Source: Muribaculaceae bacterium
GTDB taxonomy: Bacteria > Bacteroidota > Bacteroidia > Bacteroidales > Muribaculaceae
Assembly (NCBI GenBank): GCA_024400895.1
Contig: JAKSMA010000077.1
Span: 1 to 9,781 of the forward strand
Reading direction: 5' to 3'
Length of the DNA: 9,781 nucleotides
The translations under genes and the position numbers were made by a program. Under the pieces are notes generated by a model, which saw nothing but the letters and a program-made list of their open reading frames with translations, was not told where the DNA came from and ran no database searches. Position 1 is the stretch's first letter. Each line of letters begins with the position of its first letter. This document shows, one piece after another, positions 4,923 through 9,781 of the stretch.

Positions 4923-7310
4923 ATGGTAAAAAACACTTTTTATGCACTGTTCGTGGCGTTGGCGGCTTTTACGGCTGGCAATGCATCTGCTGCTCCTGTC
5001 GATGCCCAGCAGGCTCGCCAATCAGCAATTGCTTTTTTGAGTAAAAATTTCTCCAAAAGCGCTATGCTTCGTGGCGCCAGTGCCGGTTTGGAATTGGCAT
5101 ATACGGCAGCCAACAAGGAGTATTATGCGTTCAATGCATCGGGAGCTGAAGGCTTTGTGCTTGTGGCTGGCGACGACCGAATGCCAGCGGTGATTGGCTA
5201 TAGCGATGAGGGCGAATTCAACCCCGACGATATGCCGGAAAATATGCGCGATTGGCTCGAAGGCTATGCTCTGCAAGTGCGCTATCTGCAACTCCACAAA
5301 GATGCACGCATTGCTTCGTCGACCCAGTACACAGCAGGAAATGTGTATCCACTGCTCGGCAACACCAAGTGGAATCAAAGTGCCCCTTATAATAATATGT
5401 GCCCCACCTACACCAAGAATGGCACCACCTATCGCGCCGTTACGGGATGTGTGGCCACGGCAATGGCGCAAGTGATGTATTACCACCGTTGGCCGGAAGT
5501 GGGCGCGGGCAGCAATACTTACACTTTCAATCTCAATGGCGATTCGCAGCAGAGCACCACGCTTTCCACTGATTTTAGCAAAAGCCATTACGACTGGGCG
5601 AATATGCTCCCCGTGTACACAGGTGGGGAAACCACTGCTCAAAACAATGCGGTGGCAAAACTGATGAGCGACTGCGGTGTGGCGATGAATATGGGCTATG
5701 GCGCCTCCAGTGGTGCCGTCACTCGCATTGCAATGAATAAGATGGCTATGCATTTCGGCTACGACAAGAGCATAAAATTTATCCCTCGCGATGCCTACTC
5801 GCTCGACAAATGGCTCGAAATTATCAATGGCGAATTGGTGAATAAGCGCCCTGTGATTCACTCGGGAAGAAGCGACAAAGGTGGCCACGCTTTCGTGGTC
5901 GATGGTTGTGATACCGAAGGATACTATCATATCAACTGGGGCTGGGCTGGTCGCTCAAATGGCTATTTCGTGCTCACCGACCTCACACCCACCGACCAGG
6001 GCATCGGCTCGAGCGAGGGTGGATACAACCAGAGTCAAGGCCTTATCTACAACATCATGCCCGACCAGGGCGGCGCAGTTGGCCACGTTGCCCATATTGA
6101 GGAGTTCCTCACCAATAGCTCAAGGGTGGCGCTTGGCTCACAGGCTTCGCTGAGCTGGAAATCATATTATGTGATTTGGACTGGAAATGGTGATGCTGCT
6201 GCGCGTATTGCATTGGGTATTACTGATGAAGCTGACAATCTGAAGCAGGTTGCTTCAACAGCCGAACTGGCTGGGTTTTCGCCAAACTACAATTACTCGC
6301 GCAATTGGAGCATGACCGTACCAAGCAATCTTGCTGCGGGCACATATTATATAGTGCCTCTCATTGCGCCATCAGGCACCTCCAATTACCAGAGAGTGGA
6401 TGTGAACCGCAGTTCTGTCGACCGCATCAAGATGGAAGTGAAGAACGGATATGCCTACTTCTCATACCCCGACAATGCTGCAAAACTGAGCGTGGTGGGC
6501 TATGAACACTCCGATGTGCTTGCCGCAAACCGCGCCATCAATGTAAAAGCCACCATCGCCAACAGTGGAGCGGAATTTGTCGATAACCTTCGCATTGCGC
6601 TTCTGAATGCAGATGGCAGCGTGGCTGCGGCCAGTGTGCCAAAGCGTGTGGATGTGCAGAATGGCGAAGAGGCTGTGCTCGAAACCACAGTGGTGCCAAC
6701 GCGTGCGGGCAACTACAAATTGTCGGTTGTGTATGCCGACAGCACTCTGGTGGGCGGCGCTCAAAAAGCCCTGACCATTGGCGCAGCGCCAGCCGCAATA
6801 AATTTGGCGATAGCCAATCAATTAGAATTGGCAAAAACGGTGCTCCCAACCACTCACCTCGAGGGCCGTGCCACTATCTACAACAGTGGCGGCGCATTTG
6901 CGGGTCGAATCGAGGCAATGATTATGCCTACGAACACATCGTCGATTATCTATCGCATCTTCAGCGATTTCATCACCATTCAAAAGGGCGAAAGGAAAGA
7001 AGTGAAATTGGTGGGCGCATTCACCCGTGGCGAGATTGGGGAGCAATACCGCATTGTGCTCCGCAACCCGAAATACACCACCACCAACACCTCATGGGGA
7101 AATTATATCACCTTCACCCTCGGAGCTCCCACGCCTCGTGATGTGAATGTCGACGGTGCTGTGGATGTGAGCGATGTCACAGCGCTGGTTAATTACATCC
7201 TCGGCGAAGATGTTTATCCTTTCGACCGTAACGAGGCTGATGTGGATGCCAACGGCAAAGTGGATGTCAGCGATGTCACAACCCTCATCAACCACTTGCT
7301 GGGCATGTAG
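4923..7310 (+). CDS. Secreted C10-family cysteine protease with dockerin-like C terminus
   Basis: Predicted exported cysteine protease of 795 residues, related to streptococcal SpeB (streptopain) and Prevotella interpain A. Order of parts: signal peptide (1 to about 23, ending AGNASA); propeptide (about 24-135); catalytic domain (about 140-390) with the nucleophile Cys176 in AVTGCVATAMAQVMYYH, catalytic His322 in KGGHAFVVDG, and Asn338-Trp339 in HINWGWAG; beta-sandwich domains (about 395-735) including a CARDB-like segment near 540-625; then two calcium-loop repeats, DVNVDGAVDVSDVTALVNYI from 740 and ADVDANGKVDVSDVTTLINH near the end, typical of type I dockerins. All catalytic residues are present. 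No type IX secretion C-terminal domain is recognisable. A TTG at 4899 would add eight residues (MKKQLYNL); ATG 4923 is preferred because it still gives a full signal peptide and lies outside the leader hairpin. Single-gene unit. Targets are unknown. Confidence 0.92.
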   Translation: MVKNTFYALFVALAAFTAGNASAAPVDAQQARQSAIAFLSKNFSKSAMLRGASAGLELAYTAANKEYYAFNASGAEGFVLVAGDDRMPAVIGYSDEGEFNPDDMPENMRDWLEGYALQVRYLQLHKDARIASSTQYTAGNVYPLLGNTKWNQSAPYNNMCPTYTKNGTTYRAVTGCVATAMAQVMYYHRWPEVGAGSNTYTFNLNGDSQQSTTLSTDFSKSHYDWANMLPVYTGGETTAQNNAVAKLMSDCGVAMNMGYGASSGAVTRIAMNKMAMHFGYDKSIKFIPRDAYSLDKWLEIINGELVNKRPVIHSGRSDKGGHAFVVDGCDTEGYYHINWGWAGRSNGYFVLTDLTPTDQGIGSSEGGYNQSQGLIYNIMPDQGGAVGHVAHIEEFLTNSSRVALGSQASLSWKSYYVIWTGNGDAAARIALGITDEADNLKQVASTAELAGFSPNYNYSRNWSMTVPSNLAAGTYYIVPLIAPSGTSNYQRVDVNRSSVDRIKMEVKNGYAYFSYPDNAAKLSVVGYEHSDVLAANRAINVKATIANSGAEFVDNLRIALLNADGSVAAASVPKRVDVQNGEEAVLETTVVPTRAGNYKLSVVYADSTLVGGAQKALTIGAAPAAINLAIANQLELAKTVLPTTHLEGRATIYNSGGAFAGRIEAMIMPTNTSSIIYRIFSDFITIQKGERKEVKLVGAFTRGEIGEQYRIVLRNPKYTTTNTSWGNYITFTLGAPTPRDVNVDGAVDVSDVTALVNYILGEDVYPFDRNEADVDANGKVDVSDVTTLINHLLGM

Positions 7311-7351
7311 TCTTCGCCCGAAAAGCTCCAAATCTGAAAAATCGGGAAAAA

Positions 7352-7391
7352 AGTTATCGCTGAAGTCAAACTCTCGGTTTTAGCGATAACT
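7352..7391 (+). terminator. First of two related hairpins after the C10 protease gene
   Basis: Perfect 10-bp stem AGTTATCGCT / AGCGATAACT with an inner AAAC/GTTT stem. It is followed by GCTAAAAAAAT, not a T tract, so on the plus strand it is a poor terminator alone. It shares TTATCGCTGAAGTC with the second hairpin. Confidence 0.6.
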
Positions 7392-7406
7392 GCTAAAAAA
7401 ATATAA

Positions 7407-7450
7407 TTATCGCTGAAGTCGAGCGCTCGACCTTGGCGATAACTTTTTTT
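7407..7450 (+). terminator. Main terminator of the C10 protease gene (second hairpin)
   Basis: Outer stem TTATCGC / GCGATAA (7407-7413, 7436-7442), inner perfect palindrome GTCGAGC / GCTCGAC (7418-7431), joined by wobble and A-T pairs, then C and seven T. A strong intrinsic terminator about 95 bp after the stop. The rest of the 7311-7622 gap holds only the promoter and leader of the next gene. Confidence 0.85.
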
Positions 7451-7544
7451 GTTTCCATGGAGGGTGTGGTGCATTTTTATAAAGAAAAATGCAATATAAT
7501 CTTTATTTATTTCACAAAATAGTGGTTATTTCATTATTATTTAT

Positions 7545-7552
7545 TACCTTTG
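7545..7552 (+). promoter_or_regulatory. -7 promoter element of the beta-repeat protein gene
   Basis: TACCTTTG matches TAnnTTTG exactly. The -33 region is poor (GTGG at 7522-7525, spacer 19). The transcript would start near 7557, giving a leader of about 65 nt that is AT-rich and has no evident structure. Confidence 0.65.
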
Positions 7553-7622
7553 CAAACATATTTGTAAAAAACTTAGCATACAGCAACGGAATATTCATTA
7601 AATTATTAATTATATAAACTAA

Positions 7623-8918
7623 ATGATTATGAAAAAAATTTTTACACTCGCAATCGTAGCAATGGTGGCTTCAGTATCATTTGGACAGGCTTTTAAGTCG
7701 TTTCAAAAGACTGTAAAGACCACAGCAGTACAGAAAGAAGCAGTCGTGTCATCTACCACAGCTCAGCATAAGGTGGCTCCTAAAGCTAATCCAACCGAAG
7801 TTGTTGCTACAGTAGCTTCAGCTGAGTATTATGCATCTGACGGCGACTGGTACGTTGCACTGTCGGATGGTGTGAATACTTTCCGCTTCGACGTTGTCAC
7901 CAACAGCTCAACTCCTCTCGAATTCGGTCACACCTACACTCTTGCCGACATGGACGCTGGTTATTCATGGTATGGACAATCATCTACAAGCGCTGTTGGC
8001 TATACAGCTGCAACACTCACTCCTAAGCAAGGTGCAGAGGGTACCGACTACGAAGCAACTGCAACGCTGACCAACGGTGCTTCTTACCACATCGTTTACA
8101 CCGCAACTGCTCCTAAGACCTATGATGTGAAAATTGCAACTGTCTCTGCGAAATATTACGACGCGCCAGATTACGACTGGTTCTTCATCATGAAGAATGA
8201 CGACTACGAATTCCGTTTCGACATCGCTAACCAAGTTGCTTCTGGCCTCGTTATGGGCAAGGTTTACACCCTCAGCGACATGATTGCTGATTACTCTTGG
8301 GGTAAAGACGCCGCAGGTATGCAAATCACATACAAGAGTGTTTCTTTCAAAGCTACACAAGGTGCTAATGGTAACGACTATGCTGTAACCGTTGTTGACC
8401 AAAACGACAACACTTACAACCTTACTTACACCTCAGCACCTCTTCCTGAACCTACTGAAACTGTAGTAGTTATATTCTCTTCAGATGAAACCGACCTTGT
8501 TGACGCAAGCGCAACTCAAGGCCTTGTACAATTCTCAGGTGAAAAAGATGTAACTGGCTTACAAGCATTCGTAACCTTCATTACCGATCAGGTGGCTGGC
8601 ACTTACACAAATAACGATGTAAATCCTACTTACACTGGCCTCTATCTTGATGAAGACGACTACGAAGGTGTAGAAGCTCTTGATATTACCGCAACAGTTA
8701 CCCAATATGGCGACGACGCTTATCAGGCAGTGGTTGATTACCTCGGAGCTGATTTGGTTCTCTACAAGCTTACATTCAACTATGGCTATGTTCCTACCGC
8801 TATCAACGACATCACAACTGAAGCTAACAGCAAGGTTGTAAAGACCATCAAGAACGGTAGAGTTCTCATCGTTAAGGGCGAAAAGGCATTCAACATCCTC
8901 GGCCAAGAAGTAAAGTAA
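7623..8918 (+). CDS. Secreted protein of tandem beta domains, function unknown
   Basis: I do not recognise a named family. 431 residues: signal peptide with MKKIFTLAIVAMVASVSFGQ (about 1-21; no lipobox Cys), a Thr/Lys/Val-rich linker (about 25-58), then two clear tandem domains offset by exactly 110 residues. Domain 1 spans about 61-161, with ATVASAEYY, GHTYTLADM and QGAEGTDY. Domain 2 spans about 171-271, with ATVSAKYYD, GKVYTLSDM and QGANGNDY. A third, more diverged domain (about 280-388) keeps the alternating beta pattern. It ends TIKNGRVLIVKGEKAFNILG then QEVK, a short tail seen on many Bacteroidales exported proteins and much shorter than a standard type IX sorting domain. The codons are C- and T-ending and look optimised, suggesting high expression. 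ATG 7629 is an alternative start. The frame continues past the stop for 15 coding-like codons (see findings). Location is probably periplasm or cell surface. Confidence 0.87.
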   Translation: MIMKKIFTLAIVAMVASVSFGQAFKSFQKTVKTTAVQKEAVVSSTTAQHKVAPKANPTEVVATVASAEYYASDGDWYVALSDGVNTFRFDVVTNSSTPLEFGHTYTLADMDAGYSWYGQSSTSAVGYTAATLTPKQGAEGTDYEATATLTNGASYHIVYTATAPKTYDVKIATVSAKYYDAPDYDWFFIMKNDDYEFRFDIANQVASGLVMGKVYTLSDMIADYSWGKDAAGMQITYKSVSFKATQGANGNDYAVTVVDQNDNTYNLTYTSAPLPEPTETVVVIFSSDETDLVDASATQGLVQFSGEKDVTGLQAFVTFITDQVAGTYTNNDVNPTYTGLYLDEDDYEGVEALDITATVTQYGDDAYQAVVDYLGADLVLYKLTFNYGYVPTAINDITTEANSKVVKTIKNGRVLIVKGEKAFNILGQEVK

Positions 8919-8978
8919 AAAGATTTCAAGCACGCCACCGTTATTAACGGCAAAGCACGCTTATAAGAAATAAATTTC

Positions 8979-9012
8979 AGAGCACTGCGACCCCACGTCG
9001 CAGTGCTCTTTC
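8979..9012 (+). terminator. Terminator of the beta-repeat protein gene
   Basis: Perfect 13-bp stem AGAGCACTGCGAC / GTCGCAGTGCTCT (8979-8991, 8997-9009) with a 5-nt loop, followed by TTCCGTT, a short U tract. The stem is strong enough to end transcription. It begins 60 bp after the stop codon and 12 bp after the second in-frame stop at 8964-8966. Confidence 0.8.
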
Positions 9013-9025
9013 CGTTATACAGCAT

Positions 9026-9068
9026 CCCCCCCCCCAAAAAAAAAGCTCAAAGGAAAAAGGGTGGGGGG
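9026..9068. repeat. C10-A9 homopolymer junction with facing G-rich tract
   Basis: Ten C (9026-9035) run directly into nine A (9036-9044), and GGGTGGGGGG follows at 9059-9068. The C tract can pair with the G tract across a 23-nt loop. It lies in non-coding DNA between the terminator and the structured patch. Such tracts are prone to slippage and to sequencing error. Confidence 0.7.
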
Positions 9069-9109
9069 AAGAAAAACAAAAACGTAAAAAACCACTCGGA
9101 AAAGTAAGG

Positions 9110-9372
9110 AAAAAGACGAGGGTATATCACGCCTCTGCCAAGGGCGTTTTATACGCTAAAGGACGATACGCCCCTCCCCAGTGGATAAGACAGGGGGGCT
9201 GATATAATAGGGCTGAAGGCCCGGTATGTGAGCGCAAGCGAACGATAACCCCGGTCGTAGCGAAGCGAGGCCGGGGACCATGCAGCCCTCATATATATGC
9301 GGGCTGAAAGTCCGCGATAGCACGCAATTGGTTTTCAGTGTGTTAGATATCGGACGCTTGAGCCAAGCGTCC
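9110..9372. other. GC-rich structured non-coding patch (possible dispersed element or RNA)
   Basis: The base composition changes abruptly from AT-rich spacer to GC-rich, hairpin-dense sequence. Visible pairings: GGGCGT/ACGCCC (9142-9147, 9168-9173); a long closing stem AGGGCTG/CAGCCCT (9209-9215, 9283-9289) extended by flanking AT-rich arms; inside it CCCCGGTC/GGCCGGGG (9249-9256, 9269-9276); GCGGG/TCCGC (9299-9303, 9311-9315); and a perfect 9-bp stem with triloop GGACGCTTG-AGC-CAAGCGTCC (9352-9372). The motif GGGCTGAA(A)G occurs twice (9210, 9301). No homologous protein is evident; a 47-codon minus-strand frame (9149-9292) is open but probably incidental. It looks like an interspersed structured repeat of Bacteroidales, but I cannot confirm copy number. 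Confidence 0.5.
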
Positions 9373-9411
9373 TACAACATTGTGTATAGAGCATTTTGAA
9401 CACAACTTCAT

Positions 9412-9539
9412 AAAAAGTGCTGCAGGAACCACTTTTCACAAGGTGATTCCTGCATTCATTTTAGAGTATGAGAAAATTTACTTTTATTGTGTTATTATTT
9501 GTTTTGCGAATAAATTACTTACACTCTTAATTGTTTTTA
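9412..9539 (-). ncRNA. Candidate small RNA, about 128 nt
   Basis: Predicted from a perfect minus-strand promoter (9546-9576) facing a terminator-like hairpin. The hairpin is a 12-bp stem TGCAGGAATCAC / GTGGTTCCTGCA with one mismatch (9421-9432, 9443-9454). On the minus strand it is followed by GCACTTTTTA. The body is AT-rich with no good reading frame. A competing stem AAAAGTG/CACTTTT (9413-9419, 9430-9436) uses the same bases, so the 3' end could switch between two folds. No known RNA family is recognised. If termination is leaky, the transcript would run into the structured patch. Confidence 0.4.
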
Positions 9540-9545
9540 TATATG

Positions 9546-9576
9546 CAAAAGTAACGATTATTTTGATATTTACAAA
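9546..9576 (-). promoter_or_regulatory. Minus-strand promoter with no protein gene downstream
   Basis: TTTG (9573-9576), 19-bp spacer, TACTTTTG (9546-9553): a full match to the pattern seen for slyD, tRNA-Asp and asnA in this window. The predicted start is near 9539. It drives no recognisable coding region, which is the main evidence for a non-coding transcript. Confidence 0.6.
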
Positions 9577-9781
9577 ATATTATTGATATTTTTTTTAAAT
9601 CTGGTCAAAAATCTGTTAGTTTGATATTCTTGTTGCAAAAAAGCCGACGACGATAAATTATGCTTATGAGAAATAAAATATTTCCATTTGCCCCTGATGA
9701 ACTTTCGGGTTTTATAGAAAAATGAGTACATCAAAGGGACGGTTCTTCTATGTTGAAAACCAAATAAATTTGGCAATTTAA
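9577..9781. other. AT-rich spacer without a recognisable gene
   Basis: I see no supported gene here. A 68-codon minus-strand frame (9570-9776) has no family resemblance and no promoter that I can place. At the right edge, TAAATTTG (9765-9772) with GTTG 19 bp upstream (9742-9745) could be a plus-strand promoter firing out of the window; it overlaps the palindrome CCAAAT-AA-ATTTGG (9760-9773). Confidence 0.4.
9742..9773 (+). promoter_or_regulatory. Possible promoter reading off the right edge
   Basis: GTTG (9742-9745), 19-bp spacer and TAAATTTG (9765-9772). The -7 box lies within the perfect palindrome CCAAATAAATTTGG, which could be a regulator site. What it drives is outside the window. Confidence 0.3.

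Noticed and set aside
5022..5930. 302-codon minus-strand frame opposite the C10 protease
   Set aside because: Antisense shadow of the catalytic domain; His/Ala/Ile-rich with no recognisable domain and no promoter.
9380..9586. 68-codon plus-strand frame in the right-hand spacer
   Set aside because: It overlaps the candidate RNA hairpin, has no promoter, and its Ile/Phe/Tyr-rich composition fits translated AT-rich spacer.
9570..9776. 68-codon minus-strand frame at the right end
   Set aside because: No family resemblance and no placed promoter; composition is as expected of AT-rich spacer. A small protein or repeat remnant cannot be excluded.

Overview
The window is a chromosomal segment from a member of the Bacteroidales, most likely a gut Prevotella- or Muribaculaceae-type organism. 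Several things point there. Nearly every gene is preceded by the Bacteroidetes housekeeping promoter (a -7 box TAnnTTTG, in the best cases with TTTG 19-20 bp upstream). Shine-Dalgarno sequences are lacking. The protein set includes a C10 (streptopain/interpain-type) cysteine protease with a dockerin-like tail, an FKBP protein of SlyD type, AsnA, and a secreted beta-repeat protein with a short 'NGRVLIVKG...NILGQEVK' tail. The species cannot be named from sequence alone.

Layout. 1-1018: a 7-bp tandem repeat touches the stop codon of an AraC-family regulator (minus strand). 1019-2346: an iron-type alcohol dehydrogenase (minus) with its own promoter and terminator. 2347-2616: a divergent intergenic region with back-to-back promoters for the dehydrogenase and for a SlyD-like prolyl isomerase (plus, 2617-3171). 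3172-3632: slyD terminator, a six-unit 9-bp repeat array, and a single-gene tRNA-Asp(GTC) unit (minus) with clear promoter and terminator. 3633-4667: asnA (minus), whose promoter carries a perfect 12-bp palindrome at the inferred transcription start. 4923-7310: the large secreted C10 protease (plus), followed by two related hairpins, the second a strong terminator. 7623-8918: a secreted protein built from tandem beta domains, ending at a 13-bp stem terminator. 8919-9781: no convincing protein gene, but a C10-A9 homopolymer junction, a GC-rich patch of nested hairpins, and a minus-strand promoter placed to make a short RNA that would end at a terminator-like hairpin.

There is no obvious operon: each gene has its own promoter and usually its own terminator, so this is a chain of single-gene units. 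The functional themes are housekeeping (tRNA-Asp, asparagine synthesis, protein folding), fermentation (dehydrogenase) and the cell surface or secretion (protease, beta-repeat protein). No classical mobile element, CRISPR array or defence island is visible. The most unusual material is the non-coding sequence at 9100-9580, the duplicated palindromic hairpins at 7352-7450, and an in-frame, coding-like 15-codon stretch just past the stop of the beta-repeat protein.
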